From assembly GCA_036268995.1 (NCBI GenBank), contig DATATB010000096.1, positions 1 to 64,000 of the forward strand: a stretch of DNA of 64,000 nt, in the 5' to 3' direction. How positions within the stretch are numbered: position 1 is the stretch's first letter; the number at the start of each line of letters is the position of its first letter. Shown here one piece after another: positions 53,166 to 60,718 of the stretch. The DNA comes from DATATB01 sp036268995. Lineage in GTDB: Bacteria > Planctomycetota > Planctomycetia > Pirellulales > PNKZ01. Below the pieces are notes generated by a model. The model was not told the origin of the DNA. It did no database searches and was given only the letters and a program-made list of their open reading frames with translations. The position numbers and the translations under genes were made by a program.

Positions 53166-54455
53166 ATGCGGTGGATCCCAGTTTTTGTTGCTCTTGTCGG
53201 AAGCCTAGCCATTTCGTGCGCAGCGGAACAGGCGAAGGCGCTGGCTGATCCCTTCTCCGAAATCGGCGCCATCGAGAAGACAGCGGATCACAAAAATCCC
53301 AGCGACGTGCGACACCTGATGGAGTCCGCGCGACGGCTCACGCTGCACGGGACCGCGCGCGGCTACGCCCGAGAGCTGCTCGCGATCGCCCCGAACGACG
53401 AGGCCGCCCGAGCTTTTCTGCACTATAAGAAATTTGTCGACGCCAACAGTGAGCCCGTGTGGCTTGATTGGTTCGACGCGGGCATGTGGCAGTCGTTCGG
53501 CACAGTGCGCGATCCGAACCTCGGATATTGCCTCGTCAGCGATCGAAAGGCGGTTCAAGACGGCCGTATCCGCTCGCGCGATCTCGGGCTGGTTTCCATC
53601 CAGGACTGGGACAACCGGCACTCCAGTTGGAACACGGCCCACGAGGTGGATTCGCGGTTCTTTCACATTCGATCGACGATCCCTTTTGCGGCCGTTTGGT
53701 ATGTTGCGGACGACTTGGACCGACTGGCGCTCGCGTATCTAGACTTGTTCGAGATCGAGCGTTTGCCTCCCAAGCGATTCACGGTCCATTTGTATGGGAC
53801 GCAGGCCGACGCCGTCGCCGCCCAGGCGGATGCACCGCTGTTGAAGACGTACGGAGCGTACTATTCGCCGCCGCAACAGATTTTGCACGTCGAATTTGAC
53901 TCGCTTGGCGGCCTGACGGCTGTGCGGCACGAGGTGGCTCATGCCTTGAATCGCGAGTTCGCCGACCCCAACCCGCCTCAGTGGTTCGACGAGGGGATCG
54001 GCGTCCTGTGCCAGTTCGCAGTGCCGACGGAGGACGGGCGATTTGAGTTTGGCCAATTCCCGGCGGATCACGGCTTCGGCACGAAGTTTATTGAAGAAAC
54101 ACGTTCGGGCTTCAAGCAGCGGATGGCGACGATCCATTCGACCGCTCACGTCGTGACTGATTCTCATTACTACTCGATGTTCCGTTCGATGGTCGACTTT
54201 TTTATGGAGGCGGAAAATCGAAAATACCGCATGGTCTTCATCGACACGATGTTTCGCCACCGCCGCGACCCATCGCAATTGGTGACGTTGCCCGGGATCG
54301 ACGACGAGTGGGTCCGCTACGTCCTGACGCTGCGGCCTGATGACGGGTGGCACTGGAAGCCCTATCCTACGGAGCGGGCCGAGTTGATGCAGCGCGTGAT
54401 TGCGGCGGGCACATCCTCGGTCATCTTCGCTTCCGCCAAACTTGGGGCAAACTAA
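53166..54455 (+). CDS. exported gluzincin-like metallopeptidase (HExxH)
   Basis: 429 aa from the ATG at 53166, which gives a signal peptide MRWIPVFVALVGSLAISCAA; an ATG at 53106 is possible. The zinc motif is H255-E-V-A-H259 followed 17 residues on by E276 in WFDEGIG, the gluzincin pattern of peptidase MA-like and DUF1570-type proteins. The N-terminal region (about 30-130) is helical and the middle contains PPKRFTVHLYG, typical just before the active site. The substrate is unknown. It lies between sufB and sufD, where no extracytoplasmic peptidase is expected, and is 1 bp from the next gene. Confidence 0.82.
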   Translation: MRWIPVFVALVGSLAISCAAEQAKALADPFSEIGAIEKTADHKNPSDVRHLMESARRLTLHGTARGYARELLAIAPNDEAARAFLHYKKFVDANSEPVWLDWFDAGMWQSFGTVRDPNLGYCLVSDRKAVQDGRIRSRDLGLVSIQDWDNRHSSWNTAHEVDSRFFHIRSTIPFAAVWYVADDLDRLALAYLDLFEIERLPPKRFTVHLYGTQADAVAAQADAPLLKTYGAYYSPPQQILHVEFDSLGGLTAVRHEVAHALNREFADPNPPQWFDEGIGVLCQFAVPTEDGRFEFGQFPADHGFGTKFIEETRSGFKQRMATIHSTAHVVTDSHYYSMFRSMVDFFMEAENRKYRMVFIDTMFRHRRDPSQLVTLPGIDDEWVRYVLTLRPDDGWHWKPYPTERAELMQRVIAAGTSSVIFASAKLGAN

Positions 54456-54456
54456 C

Positions 54457-55731
54457 GTGCGAGCAGCGCGGTTTTCACTAGCGATCGGACTCGGCATCGC
54501 GCTGGCCGCCGGGCCAGGCGGTTGCGGACGCCATGAAACCGCGCCGGAGTCCAGCACCACCGGCAGCAGCTCGGCGCCAGTTGCCACGGCGACGCCAGCC
54601 AAGCCCGCCCCGCAGGCTTCGCCCGCCGAGTGCCGCAAGTTTGCGGATGAGTTTTTGCAGGCGGTTGAAACGGGCAAGCTGAATCGGCTCAATGAAAAAT
54701 TCAATTGGCCGGCGCTGCTGGATCGCGCGACGGCCGCCATCCAGGCGCCGCCACAAACGCAAAAACCATTCAAAGAGAACGGCGCGCGGCAGGCAATCGA
54801 TGCGGAGCGCGGGTTTTCGGCCAAACTGCTGGAAACGATCAAGGCTGGTGGAAAACTCAAATTCCTGCGCGTACACGACGTGGATCATGACCGGCGCGTA
54901 ATGTTCCGCCTGGTAAGCAAGGACGACAAGCTGGGCTATCTCGATTTTGTGCTGGGGAAAAATGCACGCGATCAATTGCGGATCGTGGACGTCGATGCCG
55001 CGCAGGACGGGCAATTGCTGTCGACCACGATTCGCGAAGCGTATTTGCAGCGCCTGGCCGACGAGCAGCCCCAGTTCGGCGCCTCGCTGACCGGCGACGA
55101 TCGGGCGTTTTTTGAGGCGGCGCCGCAACTGACTCAGATCGCCGCGTTCCGCCGCACCGGCAACTTTCGCCGGGCCATGGAAGCCTTCGAGCAGTTGCCA
55201 CGAGACGTGCAAGCCCGCAAGAGTTTCCAGCGGCTGCACGTAGCCATCGCCGGAGGGCTGGGCGACAAGGCATATGCCGATGCCCTGGACGAGTTTCGCG
55301 CTCATTTTCCGGACGATCCGAGCCAGAACCTGCTTTCGGCCGACGATTACCTGCGCGACAAACAGTACGACAAAGCGGCCGGCTGCATCCACCGGCTCGA
55401 TCAGCACGTAGACGACCCGTACCTGGACGTGATGCTGGCCCGGCTGTATTTGCAGGCCGGCGAGCCGCAGATGGCGCGGGCGGCTGCCGATGCCGCCATC
55501 CGGCGTGCGCCGCGCGAGCTGGAGAGCTACGAGGCCCGGTTGTCGGTCTCGCTGGAAGAAAAGAACTTCGACGAGACCGCGCGGCTGCTGTACTTTATTG
55601 GCACACGATTCGGAGCTAAGTTTCACGATTTGAAGAAGCTGCCGGCCTATGCCGAGTTCGTCAAATCGCCGCAATACACCGAGTGGCTCAAGGCACAAGC
55701 CGCCGCGCCGCAGCAAGCCAATACCAAGTAG
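54457..55731 (+). CDS. exported protein with TPR-like helical region, function unknown
   Basis: 424 aa from a GTG start 1 bp after the preceding stop, with GGGG about 10 nt upstream. The N-terminus is a hydrophobic export signal (RFSLAIGLGIALAAGP) ending GGC, so it could be a lipoprotein, although the lipobox is not standard. A Ser/Thr/Ala/Pro-rich linker (about 30-60) follows. Residues 60-210 form an unassigned globular part and 225-400 a series of helix pairs resembling TPRs (GEPQMARAAADAAIRRAPRE). It is probably a partner of the peptidase encoded just upstream. I do not recognise a specific family. Confidence 0.72.
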   Translation: MRAARFSLAIGLGIALAAGPGGCGRHETAPESSTTGSSSAPVATATPAKPAPQASPAECRKFADEFLQAVETGKLNRLNEKFNWPALLDRATAAIQAPPQTQKPFKENGARQAIDAERGFSAKLLETIKAGGKLKFLRVHDVDHDRRVMFRLVSKDDKLGYLDFVLGKNARDQLRIVDVDAAQDGQLLSTTIREAYLQRLADEQPQFGASLTGDDRAFFEAAPQLTQIAAFRRTGNFRRAMEAFEQLPRDVQARKSFQRLHVAIAGGLGDKAYADALDEFRAHFPDDPSQNLLSADDYLRDKQYDKAAGCIHRLDQHVDDPYLDVMLARLYLQAGEPQMARAAADAAIRRAPRELESYEARLSVSLEEKNFDETARLLYFIGTRFGAKFHDLKKLPAYAEFVKSPQYTEWLKAQAAAPQQANTK

Positions 55732-55804
55732 GGTGGGCACTGCCCACCACCCGACTGAAACCAAAATGTAAGAGCGAAGAACCGGTGGGCGGTGCCCACC
55801 CTAC
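55728..55804. repeat. GTAGGGTGGGCAC...GTGCCCACCCTAC inverted repeat
   Basis: Left arm GTAGGGTGGGCACTGCCCAC (from 55728) and right arm GGTGGGCGGTGCCCACCCTA (from 55784, ending 55804) are near-perfect complements with internal GGGC/GCCC palindromes. The left arm overlaps the stop codon of the upstream gene. It forms the right edge of the insert between sufB and sufD. The element is a common dispersed type. Confidence 0.87.
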
Positions 55805-55827
55805 GAGAAAACGTGAGACAACCGCTG

Positions 55828-57129
55828 ATGAGCCAGACTGTGACCGCGAGTTTTTCGACCGAGGCGTTCGAGGCCTTTTTGTCCGCGCGGCGCGAGCCCG
55901 ATTGGCTCGTCGAGCGCCGCCGGCAGGCTTGGGACGCGTTCAACCAGATGAGCCTGCCGTCGCGCCGCGAAGAAGAGTGGATGCGGACCGACATCCGTCT
56001 GTTCCACTTTGAGAAGTTCGGCATGCCGGTTCCGCCGCCTGCCGGAGCGGCCCCGCCACCGGCCTTGCTGACGCACGGCGTCGAGCTGGCCGGCCGGCTC
56101 GTGTCGCTCAACAGTCACACCGTTACCAGTGAGCTAGGTGCCGAGTTGAGTCGCCGCGGCGTGGTCTTTGGCAGCCTGGAGGCGGCGACGACCACGCATT
56201 CGGAGCTGTTGCGGCGGAATCTGTTTCGGGCCGTGGACCCGATAGTCGACAAGTTCGCGGCCTTGCACGCGGCCGTGTGGTCGGGCGGAACGTTTTTGTA
56301 CGTGCCCAAGGGTGTCAAGGTCGAGTTGCCGCTGCACGCGATTGCGGCGCTAACCGGCGGCTCGACGGATCTGGAACACACGCTCGTGATCCTGGAAGAA
56401 GGCTCCGAGGCCACGCTCTTGTCGGAGACGGCCGGCGACAACGCGGCCGCGCTGCACTGCGGGGCGATCGAGCTGCTGGTCGGCCCCGGGGCCAGGCTGC
56501 GATATGTGAATTTGCAGAACTGGGGCACCGGCACCTGGCATTTTGCCCATCAAAAGGCCTTGGTCGACCGCGACGCCCGGCTGCAATGGACCATCGGCGC
56601 GCTGGGCAGCCGGCTGGCCAAAGTGAATCAGCACGTTTCGCTCGTGGGCACGCGCGCGGCGGCGCAGGTCAACGGCGTGATGTTCACCGAAGGCCGGCAG
56701 CACCTTTCCTATCACACGCTCCAGCATCATCGCGCCGAGAACTGTCAGAGCGATTTGCTCTACAAGGGCGCTTTGCAGGACGAATCGCGGCTGGTGTGGC
56801 GCGGCATGATCAAAGTCGATCCGGCGGCGCAAAAGACCGACGGCTATCAGCGCAACGACAATCTGATGCTCTCGGAAGCCGCCCGCGCCGATTCGATTCC
56901 GGGGCTCGAGATCGAGGCCGACGACGTGCGCTGCACGCACGGCTCGACGGCCGGGCGCGTGGACGACTCGCAGATCTTTTACGCCCGCTGCCGCGGCCTG
57001 ACGCGTAAGGAAGCCATTCGCATGATCGTGGCCGGATTCTTTCAGCAGGTGTTCGACCGCATTCCGATCGAAAGCGTGCGCGAGGCCTTGGGCGAGGCGA
57101 TCGGTCGCCGCATTCGCGAGTACGAATAA
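55828..57129 (+). CDS. sufD: Fe-S cluster assembly protein SufD
   Basis: 433 aa. SufD features: N-terminal SRREEEWMRTDIR, the beta-helix with WSGGTFLYVPKGVKVELPLHA, QNWGTGTWHFAHQKALV and, in the C-terminal part, HHRAENCQSDLLYKGAL and DDVRCTHGSTAGRVDDSQIF, which includes the conserved His and Cys of the SufB-SufD interface. The start at 55828 is preferred to a GTG at 55792 that falls within the repeat. It is separated from sufB by 2.8 kb containing two unrelated genes and two repeats, and followed after 23 bp by a Rieske-SufT fusion gene. Confidence 0.93.
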   Translation: MSQTVTASFSTEAFEAFLSARREPDWLVERRRQAWDAFNQMSLPSRREEEWMRTDIRLFHFEKFGMPVPPPAGAAPPPALLTHGVELAGRLVSLNSHTVTSELGAELSRRGVVFGSLEAATTTHSELLRRNLFRAVDPIVDKFAALHAAVWSGGTFLYVPKGVKVELPLHAIAALTGGSTDLEHTLVILEEGSEATLLSETAGDNAAALHCGAIELLVGPGARLRYVNLQNWGTGTWHFAHQKALVDRDARLQWTIGALGSRLAKVNQHVSLVGTRAAAQVNGVMFTEGRQHLSYHTLQHHRAENCQSDLLYKGALQDESRLVWRGMIKVDPAAQKTDGYQRNDNLMLSEAARADSIPGLEIEADDVRCTHGSTAGRVDDSQIFYARCRGLTRKEAIRMIVAGFFQQVFDRIPIESVREALGEAIGRRIREYE

Positions 57130-57152
57130 ACCGTAACGGGAGCAAGCGTTTC

Positions 57153-57863
57153 ATGGCTGAATTTCGGCGGGTGGCAAAAGTCGGCGACATTCCGGACCCC
57201 GGCAAGCGGGTGTTCGAACTCGACGAACGACTGATCGTGGTCTTTCACGTCGAAGGCCGCTACTATGCGCTGGACGACGTCTGCACGCACGACGACGGCC
57301 CGCTGGGCGAGGGCGAGTTGCAGGGCTACACGATCGCGTGTCCTCGGCACGGGGCCAAGTTCGACATCCGCGACGGCCGGGCCCTCACCATGCCCGCCAC
57401 GCAACCGACCGGCAGTTACGAGGTGCGGGTCGAAGGCGACGACGTGCTGATCCAATTGGCCGGTAGTGACGCTGCCGAAGCAGACAACACTGCGCAGGCA
57501 AGTGGCACTGCCGCAGCAAGCAGCAATCCCGATCAGGGAGTCAAATCCATGGGCGTTTCCGAAGACAGCGTCCGCGAGGCGCTTAAGCAGGTGATCGATC
57601 CCGAGTTGTTCGTGAACATCGTCGACCTGGGCTTGATCTATACCGTGGCCGTGGCCGAGAACGACGGCAAGAGCGACGTGCTGATCGAAATGACGATGAC
57701 CAGCCCGGCCTGCCCGGCCGGCCCGCAACTGTTGCAGAATTCGAAGGACGTGGTGGGCCGGCTCGAAAGCGTCGGCCAGGTCGAAGTCAAGCTGGTAATG
57801 ACGCCCCCCTGGACGCCCGACCGCATGACCGAAGACGCCCGCGACCAGCTCGGAATTTTTTGA
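57153..57863 (+). CDS. Rieske [2Fe-2S] domain fused to SufT/MIP18 (DUF59) domain
   Basis: 236 aa. Residues 3-103 are a Rieske ferredoxin-type domain with cluster ligands C44 and H46 (CTHDDG) and C63 and H66 (CPRHG). A Ala/Ser/Asn-rich linker (about 104-131) follows. Residues 133-236 are a MIP18/DUF59 domain with VIDPELFVNIVDLGLIY and the conserved Cys C187 in TSPACPAGP, as in SufT. SufT helps mature or deliver Fe-S clusters. A single frame covers both domains, GGGAG precedes the start, and an internal Met at 133 could in principle start SufT alone. The fusion suggests that electron supply or cluster sensing is joined to cluster delivery. Confidence 0.92.
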   Translation: MAEFRRVAKVGDIPDPGKRVFELDERLIVVFHVEGRYYALDDVCTHDDGPLGEGELQGYTIACPRHGAKFDIRDGRALTMPATQPTGSYEVRVEGDDVLIQLAGSDAAEADNTAQASGTAAASSNPDQGVKSMGVSEDSVREALKQVIDPELFVNIVDLGLIYTVAVAENDGKSDVLIEMTMTSPACPAGPQLLQNSKDVVGRLESVGQVEVKLVMTPPWTPDRMTEDARDQLGIF

Positions 57864-57885
57864 GCGCCGTGCGCTGCCGCGCTTC

Positions 57886-57958
57886 GTAGCGGAATGTCGT
57901 GAGACTTCCGAAGCGGTTCGTCGGCGTCGGAATTCGGAATTCTCACGAATTCCGCTAC
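57886..57958. repeat. GTAGCGGAAT..CGTGAGA repeat, direct and inverted copies
   Basis: A diverged copy of the element at 41415 (57886-57910, GTAGCGGAATGTCGTGAGAC then TTCCG) faces an inverted copy at 57935-57958 (CGGAATTCTCACGAATTCCG then CTAC). They form a hairpin between the convergent SufT-fusion gene and the gene ending at 57965 and could act as a shared terminator. Confidence 0.85.
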
Positions 57959-57964
57959 CTAAGG

Positions 57965-59023
57965 CTACGCTTCGTCTCTGCCGGGCGTGTCGAGCACTTC
58001 GACAAAGCTGGCGAGCGACTTCATGAACTCGGGCTCGAGCTGCTCGAGCCGGCCGGTTTCGCAGGTGAAGCGGATGATGTAATTCCGCTTGTTGGTGCGG
58101 AAGCGCCGCTCGAGTACGCTGACCGGAACCTTACCCCGCCACGTGGTGATGCGCGTCTCGAGCGCGAAGGTGGCCCCCTGCGGCACAATCGCGCAGGTGG
58201 CCCTGGCTCGCGAGTCGTGCCCCGCGATCTCGGCCGGCAGCGTGGCTTTCAGTTTTTCCAGATCGAGCGGCCGCGACGCGGTGGCCTCGACCACTAGCGA
58301 ATCGGTCAGACCTTCCTGTCGGCCCGTGGCGAACAACAGCGCCTTGTCGCTGGGTCCGAAGGCCGGCTTCCAGCCGTCGGGCAGCCGCAGCGCAAAGTGG
58401 AAATCGCGCTGCAGCCAGAGGCCGCCGGCAATTCGCTCGACACCCGTTTCGGGCGTGCTGAACTGGGCGCTGGCCAGCATGTCTTCGAAGTCCAAACGAT
58501 ACGCATCGTAATGGGCCTCGTCGGTCAGCAGCATGAAACTATAAAGCGTGCCGCGAAAAACCATGCGGCAGCGAATCTCGAACGAGCGGTCGCCCGCGTC
58601 GTTTTGCAGTTCCCAGATGGCCAGCAGCCGCTCGTGAACTTGTGCGGCCAGTCGCCCCGCGGCAATCGGCTCGACGCGGCTTTCGAGCAGTTGCGTCTTC
58701 AGCGGCCGGTCGGGAATCGGTTGCACCGGCTGCTCGCTCTTGAGCAGGTCGGCCAGATGCTCCGGAGGCAGGCCCAACTGACACTGCACAAAACCCTTGC
58801 TGGCGGTCGTGTCCTGCGGAATGCTCAATTTGAAGGCTTCGCTGTCGCGAGCCCAGGAGATCAGCCGCCAGGCCTGCGGCACGCGGACGCAAATGCCGAA
58901 GCGTTTGACGTCGACCGCCCGTCGCCCATCGTCGGCGGCCCAACTCCGGCCGGCCCAGCCCCAGGCGGCTAGCACGCCGGCCAAAGCCAAGGTCGCCAGA
59001 GGGCGGCAAGCGGAGCGGATCAT
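57965..59023 (-). CDS. secreted protein of unknown function
   Basis: 352 aa with a clear signal peptide (1-29, ending SWA). I do not recognise the family. The mature protein appears to contain two similar alpha/beta segments, each starting with a phrase like CVRVPQAWRLISW (about 45) or FALRLPDGWKPAF (about 212), which resembles an internal duplication of a PsbP- or DUF-type sandwich. No catalytic motif was found. GGAA precedes the start. It is transcribed away from the hicAB locus and towards the suf locus. Confidence 0.72.
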   Translation of the reverse strand: MIRSACRPLATLALAGVLAAWGWAGRSWAADDGRRAVDVKRFGICVRVPQAWRLISWARDSEAFKLSIPQDTTASKGFVQCQLGLPPEHLADLLKSEQPVQPIPDRPLKTQLLESRVEPIAAGRLAAQVHERLLAIWELQNDAGDRSFEIRCRMVFRGTLYSFMLLTDEAHYDAYRLDFEDMLASAQFSTPETGVERIAGGLWLQRDFHFALRLPDGWKPAFGPSDKALLFATGRQEGLTDSLVVEATASRPLDLEKLKATLPAEIAGHDSRARATCAIVPQGATFALETRITTWRGKVPVSVLERRFRTNKRNYIIRFTCETGRLEQLEPEFMKSLASFVEVLDTPGRDEA

Positions 59024-59146
59024 GGGCAGGTTTCCAGGCGAGAATCGAGCCGCGAAAGCTGCTCCATCCTACCCGAGCCAGACCGGATCGTCGACATTGC
59101 GCGGTGGCAGGATTTGGTTGTTTGGGTGCCAGCTTTCGATGGATAT

Positions 59147-59167
59147 TGATACTTGTGTGTAGTATCA
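59147..59167. promoter_or_regulatory. putative HicB operator
   Basis: Perfect inverted repeat TGATACT-N7-AGTATCA with arms at 59147-59153 and 59161-59167, 7 bp before the start of the hicA remnant. Symmetry, spacing and position match operators bound by the DNA-binding domain of HicB antitoxins, which repress their own operon. The region is AT-rich, as expected for a promoter. Confidence 0.6.
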
Positions 59168-59174
59168 TTGTGTG

Positions 59175-59270
59175 ATGGGCAAGCATGACAAGACCTTGGC
59201 CGCGATCTTTGCCGATCCAGTTTCGGCTAACATTAAATGGCGCGACATTGAATGGGGGATCGCAACATGA
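59175..59270 (+). pseudogene. hicA: truncated hicA toxin gene (31 codons)
   Basis: The frame from the ATG at 59175 encodes 31 residues, MGKHDKTLAAIFADPVSANI and then KWRDIEWGIAT, followed by TGA at 59268-59270. The first 27 residues fit the N-terminus of HicA toxins (KHxKTLxxIFxxPVxxxIxWxDIE). The rest, including the catalytic His in the C-terminal half and about 50 residues of the dsRNA-binding-like fold, is missing. The stop overlaps the hicB start as ATGA, so an in-frame or near-frame internal deletion has joined the front of hicA to the hicB start. The product is almost certainly inactive as an RNase. Confidence 0.78.
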
Positions 59271-59686
59271 AACCAATCGCAAAGGGCAAGAAGGCCAGCA
59301 CCATCAAGGTCCAGGCCACCTGTAAGACCGGCCCATACAAGGGCTATTTTGGCCACGCCGAATACGATGCCGATGCTGGCATTTTTCACGGCGACGTCAT
59401 CGGTACGCGGGACGTGATTACCTTCGAGGGAAAAACGATCGAGGATCTAAACAAGGAATTCTGCGAATCGATCGAAGATTACCTGGACATGTGCAAGGAA
59501 AACGGCCGACCACCCGAGCGGCCGTTTTCTGGGAACTTTGTCGTGCGTATCCCGCCGGAGTTGCACAAACGGGCCTCCAGGTTGGCCGAAGCGCGCGGGG
59601 TGAGCTTGAATGCGCTGGTCACCGAGTTGATTGAAGACGCCGCCAGCGAAAAACAGCCGAAACGTCTTCGAAAGAAGCAGGCGTAG
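59267..59686 (+). CDS. hicB: HicB-family antitoxin with ribbon-helix-helix domain
   Basis: 139 aa. The RNase H-like HicB fold is shown by YKGYFGHAEYDADAGIFHGD, DVITFEGKTIEDLNKEFCES and DYLDMCKENGRPPERPFSG. The C-terminus (about 92-128) is a ribbon-helix-helix: NFVVRIPPELHKRASRLAEA then SLNALVTELIED. The antitoxin normally blocks HicA and represses the operon. Its start overlaps the stop of the hicA remnant by 4 bp. Because the toxin is truncated, HicB is probably a solitary regulator or an immunity protein against HicA toxins encoded elsewhere. It is intact and shows no frameshift. Confidence 0.9.
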   Translation: MKPIAKGKKASTIKVQATCKTGPYKGYFGHAEYDADAGIFHGDVIGTRDVITFEGKTIEDLNKEFCESIEDYLDMCKENGRPPERPFSGNFVVRIPPELHKRASRLAEARGVSLNALVTELIEDAASEKQPKRLRKKQA

Positions 59687-59704
59687 CGGCCGCCAGCGTC
59701 TTCT

Positions 59705-60718
59705 TTAGAACTCGAGAAACATGCGGCGATTTTCGGCGTGGCTGCGGCGGCTTTCGAGCACGACGACCAGGGCGCGGTAGGCGTCTTCCAGGCCGGACGT
59801 GTTGCGCACCAGGCTCGTGACCGAGCGATAAAACTGGCTGAGCAGTTGCTCGCCGACCGGCCGCTCGCTGTCGAGCGATTCCTGGTGCCGGCCAGCTTTG
59901 TCGAACCAGACCAGCGTGCTCGGCAAGTCGATGAAGGCGATGCCGTGCTCGCAGGCCACTTGCAACGCGGCCGGCGGCCGATAGGCCACGGCCTCTTGCC
60001 AGGCCACGGGCATGTAGCGCCCGCAACTGATCTGGGCGATTGGTCCCGTGCCGACCGCGGTGCCCGGCTCCGAAAAGTCGAGGCTCATCATCTGGTAGTC
60101 GTCTTCGAATACGCCGCCGGCGGAACGATGCCGCAGCCCTTGCACGCTCGTCGGCTCGTGGCCGATGACATAGCGGCACCAATCCACGAGCTCCACCATA
60201 TCGCTGACCGCCGTGCCATCGACGGTGCGGCCGGCCTGGTGCGGTTGTTCGGCCGGTACCCGCAAGTGGCAGAACAACAGCCGCGGAGCCCCCAGCCGCG
60301 TGACGATCAGTTCCTTGAGCCGCAAGGTGGCCGCCGCTTGCCGGCGGGGAAATTCGGTGATAAAGGCCACGCCGGCCTGTTCCACTCGGGCCCGCACCTC
60401 GCGCGCCTGCGAGAGATCCAGCTCCAGAGCGTTGGCGCAATAGATGCTTTTGCCGGCTTCGCACGCAGCCAGGATGGGCAGGCACCCGAACCATTGGGGC
60501 GCCAGCATCAGCACGGCATCGACGTCGTCGCGTTTGGCCAGCGCGCGGAAGCCGTCCACTGGCTGGGCGTTCCACTCGCGTGCGGCTTGCTCGGCCCGCA
60601 GGGCGATCTGGTCGCACACGGCCCGCACTTCAAAGCGGTCACTGAGGGCGCGAAGCGCGGGGCGGTGGCGCGTTTCCCAGGCACTGCCCAGCCCGACCAA
60701 CCCAACGCGTAGTTTCAT
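59705..60718 (-). CDS. divergent Gfo/Idh/MocA protein lacking the EKP motif
   Basis: 337 aa from the start at 60718; an upstream Met at 60742 is possible. The Rossmann segment is GLVGLGSAWETRHRP. At the place of the usual EKP motif the sequence is YCANALELDL, so the catalytic Lys is missing. The C-terminal domain has the family pattern with SDMVELVDWCRYV. It may be a non-enzymatic binder or catalyse a different reaction. It has no signal peptide. It is a single gene, convergent with hicB and separated from it by 18 bp. Confidence 0.78.
   Translation of the reverse strand: MKLRVGLVGLGSAWETRHRPALRALSDRFEVRAVCDQIALRAEQAAREWNAQPVDGFRALAKRDDVDAVLMLAPQWFGCLPILAACEAGKSIYCANALELDLSQAREVRARVEQAGVAFITEFPRRQAAATLRLKELIVTRLGAPRLLFCHLRVPAEQPHQAGRTVDGTAVSDMVELVDWCRYVIGHEPTSVQGLRHRSAGGVFEDDYQMMSLDFSEPGTAVGTGPIAQISCGRYMPVAWQEAVAYRPPAALQVACEHGIAFIDLPSTLVWFDKAGRHQESLDSERPVGEQLLSQFYRSVTSLVRNTSGLEDAYRALVVVLESRRSHAENRRMFLEF

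Noticed and set aside
53085..55804. Insertion sequence carrying the peptidase and TPR genes
   Set aside because: No transposase, no matching terminal inverted repeats and no target duplication; the two flanking repeats are of different families.
59175..59300. Simple frameshift in hicA instead of deletion
   Set aside because: After codon 31 the DNA goes straight into the hicB coding sequence; no other frame within reach encodes the missing HicA half.
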